NCBI GenBank assembly: GCA_964448135.1
Contig: CAYUVH010000057.1
Coordinates: 36,819 to 100,818 of the forward strand
DNA from: CAYUVH01 sp964448135
GTDB taxonomy: Bacteria > Verrucomicrobiota > Verrucomicrobiia > Limisphaerales > UBA8199
Length of the DNA stretch: 64,000 nt
Direction of reading: 5' to 3'
In this document: positions 42,595 to 51,347 of the stretch, one piece after another
How positions within the stretch are numbered: the stretch's first letter is position 1
Layout of the letters: each line of letters begins with the position of its first letter
Position numbers and translations under genes: made by a program
Notes under the pieces: generated by a model
Told to the model about the DNA's origin: nothing
What the model saw: the letters and a program-made list of their open reading frames with translations, nothing else
Databases searched by the model: none

Positions 42595-43542
42595 ATGAAC
42601 CTGTTTCGATTGGCCGCGGCGGGAATCCTCTCGGTCGCCGCGCTTTCTTCCTTCCAGGTTGCCAGCGCGGCATCCCTTCGCCCCGAAATAGATGGCGCGT
42701 GGTGGACGGTTGCGACTGACCCCGACCTTGGCGAGTTGGCTTCGCACGCGCAGCAACCGGTGGACTTCGCCATCTGGCAGGCGGCGGATGGGACGTGGCA
42801 GTTGTGGTCATGTATTCGAAAGACCAAGGAAGCTGGGAACACGCGGTTGCTTTATCGCTGGGAAGGAAAAACGCTGACACAAACGAATTGGACCCCCATG
42901 GGCGTCGCGATGCGCGCGGACGCGAAGTTCGGGGAGACGCCGGGTGGCCTGCAGGCGCCGCACGTGGTGCGCGATGGCAAAACGTATTATATGCTTTATG
43001 GCGATTGGGAAAATATCTGCCTCGCCACGAGCGCGGACGGAAAGCATTTCGAGCGTCACGTGGCAGTCAGCGGGAGGACAGGATTGTTCAGCGAAGGAGC
43101 CGGAAACAACACACGCGATCCGATGCTGATTCGTATCGGTGGGTTGTGGCACTGCTATTATACCGCGCATCTGAATCGGCAGGGCGCGGATTATTGCCGA
43201 ACATCCCCGGACTTGGTGCACTGGAGCGAGTCCCGCGCGGTGGCCCGGGGAGGCGTAGCGGGCGATGGTCCTTATTCGGCGGAATGTCCGCAAGTGGTCG
43301 AGCCGGAGAAAGGGCAGTTTATTTTGTTTCGCACGCAGCATTACGGAACCAGTGCCCTGAGCACGTTTTACCGGTCGTCCGATCCGCTGAAGTTCGGAAT
43401 CAACGAAGACGAGAAGTATCGCATCGGCACACTGCCGGTTGCGGCGCCGGAGATTGTCAAGGATGGAGGGCAATATTATATTGCGGCGTTGCTGCCGAAT
43501 CTGAAGGGCATTAAGGTGGCGAAGTTGCGGTGGGTGCCTTGA
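42595..43542 (+). CDS. secreted five-bladed beta-propeller, GH43/GH32-like
   Basis: 315 aa with a signal peptide (LAAAGILSVAALSSFQVASA). Repeated blade motifs such as 'PHVVRDGKTYYMLYGDWEN', 'DPMLIRIGGLWHCYYTAHL' and 'APEIVKDGGQYYIAALLP' are those of GH43-type propellers. Acidic residues stand at the expected blade starts (RDPML, SAECPQVVE, APEIV), so hydrolase activity is possible. Likely acts on a plant or algal oligosaccharide outside the cytoplasm. Divergent from the discoidin-like gene with a 228-base spacer. Confidence 0.75.
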   Translation: MNLFRLAAAGILSVAALSSFQVASAASLRPEIDGAWWTVATDPDLGELASHAQQPVDFAIWQAADGTWQLWSCIRKTKEAGNTRLLYRWEGKTLTQTNWTPMGVAMRADAKFGETPGGLQAPHVVRDGKTYYMLYGDWENICLATSADGKHFERHVAVSGRTGLFSEGAGNNTRDPMLIRIGGLWHCYYTAHLNRQGADYCRTSPDLVHWSESRAVARGGVAGDGPYSAECPQVVEPEKGQFILFRTQHYGTSALSTFYRSSDPLKFGINEDEKYRIGTLPVAAPEIVKDGGQYYIAALLPNLKGIKVAKLRWVP

Positions 43543-43614
43543 AAGTCGCAGGCCGGTTGCCAGACACTTCCTTGACCGCTGGTCGGAATGTCCTACCATT
43601 CGGCCACCATATTT

Positions 43615-43998
43615 ATGCCTGAGAAAAAGATCATCAAACCAGCGAAGTCGGCCCCTGCCGTCGGTCCTTACAATCACGCGGTTCGCATCGGCGACCTGCT
43701 GTTCTGCGCCGGACAAATCCCGCTTGATCCAGCCACCGGCAACCTGGTCGAAGGCGACATCAAGGCGCAAACAACGCGTGTGCTGGAGAATGTGAAGGCT
43801 ATTTTGGACGATCAGAAATTGACGTTTTCCAACGTGGTCAAGAGCACGGTGTTCCTGACGAATCTTGCGGATTTTGCAGGGATGAACGAAATCTACGCGA
43901 AGTATTTCACGTCCGATTTCCCGGCGCGCTCGACAATTCAGGTCGCCGCGCTCCCCAAAGGCGCCCATGTCGAAATCGAAGTCATCGCGCATTTTTAG
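43615..43998 (+). CDS. ridA: RidA-family enamine/imine deaminase
   Basis: 127 aa from ATG 43615, the usual RidA start (MPEKKIIKPAKSAPAVGPYN); the frame also runs 9 codons upstream. 'GDLLFCAGQIPLDPATG', 'NVVKSTVFLTNLADFAGMN' and 'PARSTIQVAALPKGAHVEIE' with the substrate-binding Arg are complete. It hydrolyses reactive 2-aminoacrylate-type imines in the cytoplasm. Confidence 0.94.
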   Translation: MPEKKIIKPAKSAPAVGPYNHAVRIGDLLFCAGQIPLDPATGNLVEGDIKAQTTRVLENVKAILDDQKLTFSNVVKSTVFLTNLADFAGMNEIYAKYFTSDFPARSTIQVAALPKGAHVEIEVIAHF

Positions 43999-44030
43999 CA
44001 GCGATGTCCTGGAGGGGCATTCGAGAATAG

Positions 44031-44149
44031 CCCAACGATTTAGCGTTGGGTTCGCGGTGGGATGGGATCAGGCCCCGAAGGGGCGGTCGATTCGAATCAT
44101 TAACGTTCGGCTCGATGCCGTCGTGCAGTTCACGGGCTAAAGCCGGGAC
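44031..44149 (+). repeat. cluster of three short palindromic repeats
   Basis: 44031-44050 is CCCAACGATTTAGCGTTGGG, 44072-44084 is GCCCCGAAGGGGC, and 44131-44149 reads CACGGGCTAAAGCCGGGAC. All sit in the 164-base spacer between ridA and the RmuC gene. Together they resemble a composite interspersed element. No other gene signal is present. Confidence 0.6.
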
Positions 44150-44162
44150 TCATACTTCGACG

Positions 44163-45533
44163 ATGCCCATCGCCCTCTACATCCTGGTCGGCCTGACCGT
44201 TGGCGCGCTGCTTGGCTTCGCCATCGGATGGCTGCTGGCAAAAAGTCGTAATGCTGCCCCCGATGACCGGCTGGCCAACGAACTGCGCCAGCAACTCGCG
44301 CAGCGTGAAGGCGATTTGTCCACGACTCGCGCGGCGTTGACCGCTGCTGCCAGCGAGCGCGCTGCCGCCGAGGCGCAAAAATCGGCGGCGGAGAATTTGC
44401 TCGCGGAGCAAAAGCAGATTCACGAAAAGTCCGCGCGCGAGGAGAAGGAAGCCCAGGAGAAGGCCATCACGGATTTGCGCGAGGCTTTCAAGGCGCTCAG
44501 TGCGGACGCGCTTCGGCAATCTGCACCTGAGTTTTTGCGATTGGCCACGGAGACGATGGGCAAGTTTCAGGAGACGGCCAAGGGCGACCTGGACAAGCGC
44601 CAGGAGAGTATCAAGGTCCTGGTCAAGCCGCTCGAGGAGCAACTGAAGACGTACCAGGAGCGGCTCCAGCAAAGCGAGACGGCGCAGTCCAAGGCGTTGG
44701 GCGAGGTCAAATCGCATCTCGAGTCCCTCGCGCTGCAGAGCCAGAATCTGGCCCAGGAAACGCAGCAGTTTCGTGTCGTGCTGAAATCCAACCAGGCCCG
44801 CGGCCGCTGGGGCGAGGAAACGCTTCGCCGGGTCGTCGAGGCCGCCGGGTTGAGCGCGCATTGCGATTTTGTGGAGCAGACGCAGGCCGGTGATTCCAAG
44901 CCGGACCTGCTCGTGAAGCTTCCGGGCGACCGGGTTATTATTGTGGACGCCAAGGTCCCTGATCTGGATTTTCTGAGCGCGATTGAAAGCGCGGATCCCG
45001 TCAAGCGCGCCGAATCGCTGGCCGCGCATGCGAGCAAGTTGAAGGGGACGATTCGCGCGCTAGCGGAGCGGGACTACCCGAGCCAGTTCGCGAATGCGTT
45101 GGATCACGTGGTCCTTTTTCTTCCGGCAGAGTCTTTGTTCAGCGCGGCGCTGGAGGGTGACCACGATTTGATTGTATGGGCGGCCAGCAAGCGCATCATG
45201 CTCGCCACACCGGCTTCGCTCATCGCGCTGTTGCGTTCCGTCAGCATCACGTGGCAGCAACACGATCAGACCGAGAACGCGCAAAAGATCGCCGAGGCGG
45301 CGCAGGAGCTGTTTCAGCGCATGACCATTTTCACCCAGCACTTCGAAAAGATCCGGGCCGGCCTTGAACGAGCGAATTCGGCTTACAACGACGCGGTGGC
45401 GAGCTATCAGACTCGCGTGCGGCCGGCGGGCGAACGGCTTTCCGAATTGGGGGGAGGGGTGAGCGGCAAGCAACTGGCCGATATCAGCGGCCTGGACAAT
45501 ACTTTGCGATTGCCAGGTGTCCGCGCCGAGTAG
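44163..45533 (+). CDS. rmuC: RmuC-family DNA recombination protein
   Basis: 456 aa from ATG 44163; upstream codons lie in repeats. One N-terminal membrane helix (ILVGLTVGALLGFAIGWLLA) is followed by a long coiled coil (about 35-215, rich in Ala/Glu/Gln). The RmuC nuclease-like domain has 'GRWGEETLRRVVEAAGL', 'KPDLLVKLPGDRVIIVDAKV' (PD-DxK-like core) and 'ALDHVVLFLPAESLFSAAL'. RmuC proteins limit recombination at inverted repeats, a point of interest in this repeat-rich genome. Confidence 0.92.
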   Translation: MPIALYILVGLTVGALLGFAIGWLLAKSRNAAPDDRLANELRQQLAQREGDLSTTRAALTAAASERAAAEAQKSAAENLLAEQKQIHEKSAREEKEAQEKAITDLREAFKALSADALRQSAPEFLRLATETMGKFQETAKGDLDKRQESIKVLVKPLEEQLKTYQERLQQSETAQSKALGEVKSHLESLALQSQNLAQETQQFRVVLKSNQARGRWGEETLRRVVEAAGLSAHCDFVEQTQAGDSKPDLLVKLPGDRVIIVDAKVPDLDFLSAIESADPVKRAESLAAHASKLKGTIRALAERDYPSQFANALDHVVLFLPAESLFSAALEGDHDLIVWAASKRIMLATPASLIALLRSVSITWQQHDQTENAQKIAEAAQELFQRMTIFTQHFEKIRAGLERANSAYNDAVASYQTRVRPAGERLSELGGGVSGKQLADISGLDNTLRLPGVRAE

Positions 45534-45546
45534 CAGCATTGAGCGT

Positions 45547-46032
45547 ATGGCAAACACGCATTCCGTCGTTTTAAGCGAGCTATTTTCGCCGCCGATGATC
45601 CTGCTCGATTTGAAGAGCAATCATCGCGAGCCGGTAATCGAGGAATTGGTGGAGTGCATCCCGGACCTGGCGAAACATCCGGAGGCCCGCCACACCCTCG
45701 CTCGCGCGCTGCACGAACGCGAAGCCTTGCACAGCACCGGCATCGGCGACGGCATCGCGCTGCCTCATGCCCGCAACGCCCTGGTCGGCCTGGTGGACCA
45801 TCCGCTCATCGTCTTCGGGCGGCATGCGACGGGCATTCCTTACGGCGCGATTGACGGCATTCCCACGCGGTTGTTTTTCCTGCTGGTTGCACCCACGGTC
45901 ACACAGCACCTTGCGATTCTCGCGCGGCTTAGCCGGGTCCTGCGTAATCCGCGACTGCGCCAAAGTTTGCTGACGGCGGAGAAGTCCGAGAAGGTGATTT
46001 CGCTGATCAAGGACGCTGAGGCGAAGATCTGA
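45547..46032 (+). CDS. PTS EIIA-type protein, PtsN-like
   Basis: 161 aa from ATG 45547, 13 bases after rmuC. The fructose/nitrogen EIIA domain is recognisable by 'LHSTGIGDGIALPHARN', where His is the phosphorylation site, and by 'FFLLVAPTVTQHLAILARLS'. It would receive phosphate from NPr/HPr and regulate nitrogen or potassium metabolism. No other PTS gene is present in the window. The stop lies two bases before a long inverted repeat. Confidence 0.87.
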   Translation: MANTHSVVLSELFSPPMILLDLKSNHREPVIEELVECIPDLAKHPEARHTLARALHEREALHSTGIGDGIALPHARNALVGLVDHPLIVFGRHATGIPYGAIDGIPTRLFFLLVAPTVTQHLAILARLSRVLRNPRLRQSLLTAEKSEKVISLIKDAEAKI

Positions 46033-46034
46033 TT

Positions 46035-46169
46035 GAAATGACGAAGCACGAATGACGAATGCAGAAAGAAGCTCGAAGCTCAAAACCGATCAAGGGAAGC
46101 AGTAATCCTCCGTTCGAGCTTCGGAATTCGGAATTCATTCGGCATTAGTCATTCGTGCTTCGTCATTTC
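46035..46169 (+). repeat. long inverted repeat of the AATGACGAAGCACGAA family
   Basis: Arms 46035-46062 and 46142-46169 are complementary at 27 of 28 positions (GAAATGACGAAGCACGAATG...). The 79 bases between contain AAGCTCGAAGCTC and GAGCTTCGGAATTCGGAATT. It fills the gap between two convergent genes and provides the last codons and stop of trmL. MITE-like in shape, but no target duplication is obvious. Confidence 0.85.
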
Positions 46170-46625
46170 CCCAGGGAATCCCTGTTGCCGTAGGGCCTCG
46201 AACAGCACGAGCGCCACGCAGTTGGATAGATTCAGAGAGCGAGCAGCGGAGTTTGCCATCGGAATTCGCAGCCAGGTTTCCGAGTTCTCGGCAATCAATT
46301 GCTTGGGCAGTCCCGCCGTTTCGCGTCCGAAGACGAGGTAATCGTTTGGCGCGAAGTTCGCGTCCGAGTAGCGCTTGGGGCCTCCGCTTTCGACGAACCA
46401 CAGGCGCGCGTCGGCGGGCAGCGATTTGCGAAACGCGGTCCAGTTCGGCCAGGTTTGCCAGCGGACGTGCTGCCAGTAATCCATGCCCGCGCGCTTCAAT
46501 TGCGTGTCATCGAGTTTGAAGCCCATGGGTTCGATCAGATGAAGTTCCGTGCGGGTGGCCGCGCAGAGCCGGGCGATGTTGCCGGTGTTGGGTGGGATTT
46601 CCGGTTCGAGCAGGACGATGTGCAT
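46149..46625 (-). CDS. trmL: tRNA (cytidine/uridine-34-2'-O)-methyltransferase, SPOUT
   Basis: 158 aa from ATG 46625, the normal TrmL start (MHIVLLEPEIPPNTGNIARL); upstream codons overlap truA. 'LHLIEPMGFKLDDTQLKRAG' and 'DYLVFGRETAGLPKQLI' with 'LRIPMANSAARSLNLSNCVA' form the trefoil-knot SAM site. It methylates the wobble base of tRNA-Leu. The last residues (GEMTKHE) and the stop come from the inverted repeat behind the gene. Truly last gene of the DUF192-hemL-ruvX-truA-trmL operon, 2 bases after truA. Confidence 0.93.
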   Translation of the reverse strand: MHIVLLEPEIPPNTGNIARLCAATRTELHLIEPMGFKLDDTQLKRAGMDYWQHVRWQTWPNWTAFRKSLPADARLWFVESGGPKRYSDANFAPNDYLVFGRETAGLPKQLIAENSETWLRIPMANSAARSLNLSNCVALVLFEALRQQGFPGEMTKHE

Positions 46626-46627
46626 TT

Positions 46628-47452
46628 CTACTCGGATTCCGTTTCGGCAACCTTGCGGTGTGGCTTTTTCGTTCCCTTGCGATAATAGACTTTCCACAAG
46701 ACCAGGCCATGCGCCGGCGCGCTCATGCCGGCGGTGCGGCGATCCTTGTGGGCGAGCATGGTTTTGATTTCAGCCTCCGGGAATTTACCCAGTCCAGCCT
46801 GGACGATGGTGCCCACGATGCCCCGGCACATCCGGTAAAGAAAGCCGTCGCCCTCGATGATGAAAGTGTAGAGCGAACCGGCGCGGCGAACGTCACAACG
46901 AGTCAACGTGCGCACGGTCGTCGTGCGGGAGTAACCGGGGTTCGCGGCGAAGGATTGAAAGTCATGCTTCCCAACAAAGCGATGCGCGGCCTTCTTCATG
47001 ACCGCAAAATCCAGCGGCCGCGTCACGTGCCACGCGGAGTCACGGAGCAGGGGATTCATGGCGGTGTGATTCCAGACGGCGTAACGATACTGTTTTCCCG
47101 CCGCGTCGAAGCGCGCATGGAAGTTCCGTGACGCGCGGTGCGCGGCCATTACGCGAATGTCTCGCGGCAGCCAGGCGTTGATTGCGAGCGCGAGCTTGCG
47201 CGCCGGCATGATTGCTTTTGGGCGGGGGATTTCAAAATGGGCGACCATTCCTTGTGCGTGGACCCCCGTGTCCGTGCGACTCGAACTGTGCAGCCGGGGT
47301 CTGGTCGGAAAAAGCTTAGCGAGGGCGTCTTCGACCTTTTCCTGCACTCCCAGGCCGATTTTCTGGCACTGCCAGCCTTGGTATGCCGTGCCGTCGTAAG
47401 CCAGTGTCAGCCGGAACTTGAGCGAGTCCTTGAATTGAGGGATTTCCTCCAC
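46628..47452 (-). CDS. truA: tRNA pseudouridine(38-40) synthase
   Basis: 274 aa from GTG 47452, preceded by GAGGAG; a longer frame to 47527 would overlap ruvX by 68 bases. 'FRLTLAYDGTAYQGWQ', the catalytic Asp in 'SSRTDTGVHAQGMVAHF', and 'GKQYRYAVWNH' and 'GDGFLYRMCRGIVGTIV' are all present. It modifies U38-U40 in the anticodon arm. A basic Lys/Arg tail (RKGTKKPHRKVAETESE) extends the usual C-terminus. Confidence 0.94.
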   Translation of the reverse strand: MEEIPQFKDSLKFRLTLAYDGTAYQGWQCQKIGLGVQEKVEDALAKLFPTRPRLHSSSRTDTGVHAQGMVAHFEIPRPKAIMPARKLALAINAWLPRDIRVMAAHRASRNFHARFDAAGKQYRYAVWNHTAMNPLLRDSAWHVTRPLDFAVMKKAAHRFVGKHDFQSFAANPGYSRTTTVRTLTRCDVRRAGSLYTFIIEGDGFLYRMCRGIVGTIVQAGLGKFPEAEIKTMLAHKDRRTAGMSAPAHGLVLWKVYYRKGTKKPHRKVAETESE

Positions 47453-47459
47453 CGGCTCC

Positions 47460-47882
47460 TCACGAATTGCGCAAGGCGACGCTGTCCAGATAGCTCTGCA
47501 ACAGAATCGCCGCCGCCGTCTGGTCAACCTTCTGCTTCCGTTTGTCGCGCCGCGCGCCGCCTTGAATCAAAGCGCGGTTCGCCTGCGTCGAAGTAAGGCG
47601 CTCGTCCCAAAGCTGAATCGGCACGCTGACGATGGGTTGGATGGCCGCGACAAATTCCTTCACCTTCTGTGCCGCCGGACCGTAAGTACCGTCCATGTTG
47701 CGGGGCATCCCGATCACGATGCACTCCACCTGCTGGGAGGCCATCAATTCGGACAAGCGCCTTGTCACTCCTTCGAAGGGCTCCGCCGGGATGTATTCGA
47801 GTGGTTGCGCGAGGATTTTCATTTCATCGCTGACGGCGACTCCGATCCGCCGGGTGCCGTGATCCAACGCCAGGATGCGCAT
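47460..47882 (-). CDS. ruvX: Holliday junction resolvase-like / pre-16S rRNA nuclease YqgF
   Basis: 140 aa RNase H-fold protein. 'MRILALDHGTRRIGVAVSD' gives the first acidic residue, 'IVIGMPRNMDGTYG' the middle motif, and 'DERLTSTQANRAL' with 'VDQTAAAILLQSYLD' the remaining acidic residues. It trims the 5' end of pre-16S rRNA. It sits in an operon with hemL (10 bases upstream) and truA (7 bases downstream). Confidence 0.94.
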   Translation of the reverse strand: MRILALDHGTRRIGVAVSDEMKILAQPLEYIPAEPFEGVTRRLSELMASQQVECIVIGMPRNMDGTYGPAAQKVKEFVAAIQPIVSVPIQLWDERLTSTQANRALIQGGARRDKRKQKVDQTAAAILLQSYLDSVALRNS

Positions 47883-47891
47883 GATTTCGAA

Positions 47892-49178
47892 TCAGAGCGT
47901 TTTGAGCACCCTGGCCGCAGCCCGCGCGGTGTGTTCGATGTCCTGCGCGGTGTGCGCGGTCGAGATGAATCCCGCCTCGAATTGCGAGGGGGCAAGATAA
48001 ACGCCTTCGGCGAGCATCCCATGAAAGTAGCGTTTGAAGCGTTCGCGATCGCTGTGCATGGCGTCGGCGAGGTTCCACACGGGCTGGTCGGTGAAGTAGC
48101 CGCAGAACATCGAACCGCAGCGATTGAACTGCATGGGTACGCCGGCGGATTTGGCTACGGTGGTCATGGCCGTTTCGAGCGCCAGGCCATCGCCTTCCAG
48201 ATCCGTCCACGCGTCCTCGGCCGCCAGTTCCTCCAACGTCGCAATGCCCGCGGCCATGGCCAATGGATTCCCACTGAGCGTGCCCGCCTGGTAAACCGGC
48301 CCGAGCGGGGCGAGACAATCCATGATTTCGGCGCGTCCGCCAAAGGCGCCCACGGGCAGGCCGCCGCCGATCACTTTGCCGAAGCACGTGAGATCGGGCG
48401 TGATGCCGAACAGTTCCTGGGCGCCGCCGCGCGCGACGCGAAAGCCCGTCATCACTTCATCAAAAATCAACAGTGCGTCTTCTTTCGTGGTGAGGGCGCG
48501 CAAACCATCGAGGAATTCCGGTCGCGGCAAGTACAGGCCCGCATTGCCGGGCACGGCTTCCAAAATAATTCCGGCAATCTGTCCGGGGTTGGCAGCGAAG
48601 GCGGCCTTCACCGCGTCGAGATCGTTGAAAGGCACAACTATCGTGTGCTGCGTAAACGCTGCCGGCACTCCGGCGCTGTCGGGATGTCCAAACGTAAGCG
48701 CGCCCGAACCGGCCTTTACCAGGAGTGAGTCCGCATGTCCATGGTAACAACCGTCGAACTTGATGATCTTGTCCCGCTTGGTGAATCCGCGCGCCAGCCG
48801 GATGGCGGACATGCAGGCTTCCGTGCCGGAATTGCACATGCGCACTTTCTTGACGCTGGGCACCCATGAACAAATCAGCTTCGCAATTTCGACTTCGAAT
48901 GGGTTGGGAATGCCGAAACTGGTTCCGTGCTCCGCCGCGGCCTTTACCGCTTCGATGACCGGCGCGGCAGCGTGTCCCAATATCGCCGGACCCCAGGTGA
49001 GGACGTAATCGACGTATTCATTGCCATCGACGTCCCAGACGCGACTGCCTTTGGCGCGGTTGACGAAAAAGGGTTCGCCGCCCACGGCGCGAAAGGCGCG
49101 GACGGGAGAATTGACTCCGCCAGGGATGTATTTGAGCGCCTCGGCGAACAGGCGGCTGGATTCGGTGCGCGGTTTCAC
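47892..49178 (-). CDS. hemL: glutamate-1-semialdehyde 2,1-aminomutase
   Basis: 428 aa class III aminotransferase fold. 'YIPGGVNSPVRAFRAVGGEP', 'FDGCYHGHADSLLVKAGSGA', 'LLIFDEVMTGFRVA' and the PLP Lys in 'CFGKVIGGGLPVGAFGG' are complete. It makes 5-aminolevulinate, the haem precursor, in the C5 pathway. Seven bases behind the DUF192 lipoprotein gene. Confidence 0.96.
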   Translation of the reverse strand: MKPRTESSRLFAEALKYIPGGVNSPVRAFRAVGGEPFFVNRAKGSRVWDVDGNEYVDYVLTWGPAILGHAAAPVIEAVKAAAEHGTSFGIPNPFEVEIAKLICSWVPSVKKVRMCNSGTEACMSAIRLARGFTKRDKIIKFDGCYHGHADSLLVKAGSGALTFGHPDSAGVPAAFTQHTIVVPFNDLDAVKAAFAANPGQIAGIILEAVPGNAGLYLPRPEFLDGLRALTTKEDALLIFDEVMTGFRVARGGAQELFGITPDLTCFGKVIGGGLPVGAFGGRAEIMDCLAPLGPVYQAGTLSGNPLAMAAGIATLEELAAEDAWTDLEGDGLALETAMTTVAKSAGVPMQFNRCGSMFCGYFTDQPVWNLADAMHSDRERFKRYFHGMLAEGVYLAPSQFEAGFISTAHTAQDIEHTARAAARVLKTL

Positions 49179-49185
49179 TTTGAAA

Positions 49186-49758
49186 TCAATTCCGTCCCGG
49201 GAAAAATGTTTCCATCAATGGCCCGCTCTCGCCACGAATGGCGGTGCCGGGCTTGATATTGTGCCGCTCAAACCAGCCTTCCGGCATTTCCAGAACAAAG
49301 CGGATGTTCGCGGCGTTCGCTGTCACGGAGTTGGTGTTGTTCTTCTCCAATTTATGGATCTCGACGATCACGCCTTCGGGGCTGATGTAAGCGGCGGACA
49401 TTGATTGCGGGCAATTCTTCATCCAGAACGACGCCTGCTGCGTGTAGGGCAGGGGGAACAGCATGCCGGTGCCTTCCGGAAAATTCGTGCGAAACATCAT
49501 CCCCGTGCGCTGTTCGGGAACCGTGAGGGCGAGTTCCGCTTCGATTTCTTCCGGCCCCATCCAGAGCTTCATCGTTTGCAGCTTTGGTTGCGCCTTCGTC
49601 GGCGCATCCGGATCGCTGGCAGCCGTGGCGCCCGAAGCGGACGACGCAGCCCCCGCACCGGGCCCGGAAGCCCCGCCTGGCGTTGAAGTGCCGGCCTTGT
49701 CGCAACCGGCCAGCATTAGCGCACCCAGCAACGAAATAAACGCGAACCATCGAATCAT
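49186..49758 (-). CDS. DUF192 lipoprotein
   Basis: 190 aa. Signal and lipobox 'ISLLGALMLAGCDKAG', an Ala/Gly/Ser-rich linker (residues 22-60), then a DUF192 domain. Diagnostic segments are 'VPEQRTGMMFRTNFPEGTGM', 'FWMKNCPQSMSAAYISPEG' and 'IRFVLEMPEGWFERHNIKPG'. Function of DUF192 is unknown. First gene of the hemL operon. Confidence 0.88.
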   Translation of the reverse strand: MIRWFAFISLLGALMLAGCDKAGTSTPGGASGPGAGAASSASGATAASDPDAPTKAQPKLQTMKLWMGPEEIEAELALTVPEQRTGMMFRTNFPEGTGMLFPLPYTQQASFWMKNCPQSMSAAYISPEGVIVEIHKLEKNNTNSVTANAANIRFVLEMPEGWFERHNIKPGTAIRGESGPLMETFFPGRN

Positions 49759-49918
49759 GAATCAAACAGTGTGCGAATCATCCCGTAAATTCAACTCCAG
49801 AGGCGTTGCCGCAAGAGAATTGTCGATTCACACTGCTTTGGTCATTCGAGATTTGTGCTTCTGATTTCCTCCGCACTTGTCCCTTGCATTTCGCAATACG
49901 CCTTCGCAACTTAATTGT

Positions 49919-51343
49919 ATGCGCAAACGCCCCGTTGCTTCGTACCCCACCGCTGCGGCAAAATCGGGCCGCACCCGCCGTGAGTTCATTCAGTCGGCTG
50001 CCCTTGCGGGAGTTGCGGCGCCCTTCCTGTGGTCCTGTGCCTCCGTCAAAGCCCGTCCGCGCACCATCGGCGCCAACGAAAAGCTGAATCACGCCTGCAT
50101 CGGGGTGGGAGGCATGGGCGCGAACGACCTGCACAATTTCCTCGAACACAAACGTGTCCAGGTCGTGGCTCTTTGCGACGTGGATTCCAACACACTCGAC
50201 AAGGCCGCCAAACTCGCCCCGGATGCCCGGCGCTACACCGACTGGCGCGAACTCCTCGAAAAGGAAGGGGACAAGATTGATTCGGTCAACGTCTCCGTGC
50301 CCGATCACACGCATTTCTCGTCCGCTTACAGCGCGATCTCGCGGGGTAAACATGTTTATTGCCAGAAACCGATGTGCCACGACATCGCGGAGGTGCGCGC
50401 ATTGACGAACGCCGCGGCGGCGCACGGAGTCATGACGCAACTTGGCACGCAATTCGCGGCCAGCATTCACGATCGCACCTTCGTTACCTGGGTGCGAGAA
50501 GGTCGCATCGGCAAGGTCACGCACGGCTACCTGACTTCGAATCGCCCCGGCGCAGTCCAGGATTATCGTCTCAAGGGCCCGCGCCCGGCCGTGGGCTCGC
50601 CGCCGCCGGCCTCTTTGAACTGGGACCTCTGGATCGGTTCTGCGCCCATGCGTCCCTATGCCCCGGAGATTTATGCGCCGGCGAAATGGCGGGCGTGGCA
50701 GGACTTCGGCACCGGATGGTCGGGCGACATCGGCTGCCACGTTTTTGATGCGGTGTGGAAAGGCCTCGAACTTCAACCCGCGACTTCCGTCCACGCCGAC
50801 GTGCAGCCGTCGTGGAAGGATTCGCCTGCCCGCCGCGCCGATACGTGGCCGCAGGGCGATCACATTACCTGGACATTTCCGGGCAATCAGCACATCGCGG
50901 GAAATGAATTGGTGCTCGAATGGTTCGACGGCGAATACTTTCCGCCCGAGCACATTCGCAAACTTTATTCGGCCGATCTGAAGGAGTATCCGCCGGAATC
51001 AGCCATGCTTATTGGCACTGAGGGCGCGTTGGTGATGCAACTGGGTTACCCGCCGCAATTGCTGCCCGAGAACAAATTCGAGAGCGTCAAAAAGCCCGAG
51101 CTGGCCCCGCGCAATCATTGGCATCATTTCGTGGATGCCTGCCTCGGCGGCCAGAAGACAGAGTCTCACTTCGCCCAAACCGGACCCATGACCGAGACGA
51201 TCCTTCTCGGGACCGTCGCCATTCGTGTGCCTGGCGAGAAGCTCACGTGGGACCACGCCAAAATGAAGGTCACAAACAACGACGCCGCCAACAAGTTCCT
51301 CCGCCGCACTTATCGCAGCGGCTGGCACGTGGACGGATTCTGA
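49919..51343 (+). CDS. Tat-exported Gfo/Idh/MocA family oxidoreductase
   Basis: 474 aa from ATG 49919. The Tat motif is in 'KSGRTRREFIQSAALAGVAA' and is followed by a Cys in a lipobox-like context (FLWSCASV). 'LNHACIGVGGMGANDLHNF', 'VNVSVPDHTHFSSAYSAISR' and 'HVYCQKPMCHDIAEVRALTN' are the family motifs, with Gln replacing the Glu of EKP. 'GTGWSGDIGCHVFDAVWKGL' lies in the C-terminal domain. Upstream of the molybdopterin genes, with only 4 bases to moaC. Substrate unknown. Confidence 0.89.
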   Translation: MRKRPVASYPTAAAKSGRTRREFIQSAALAGVAAPFLWSCASVKARPRTIGANEKLNHACIGVGGMGANDLHNFLEHKRVQVVALCDVDSNTLDKAAKLAPDARRYTDWRELLEKEGDKIDSVNVSVPDHTHFSSAYSAISRGKHVYCQKPMCHDIAEVRALTNAAAAHGVMTQLGTQFAASIHDRTFVTWVREGRIGKVTHGYLTSNRPGAVQDYRLKGPRPAVGSPPPASLNWDLWIGSAPMRPYAPEIYAPAKWRAWQDFGTGWSGDIGCHVFDAVWKGLELQPATSVHADVQPSWKDSPARRADTWPQGDHITWTFPGNQHIAGNELVLEWFDGEYFPPEHIRKLYSADLKEYPPESAMLIGTEGALVMQLGYPPQLLPENKFESVKKPELAPRNHWHHFVDACLGGQKTESHFAQTGPMTETILLGTVAIRVPGEKLTWDHAKMKVTNNDAANKFLRRTYRSGWHVDGF

Positions 51344-51347
51344 GTGA

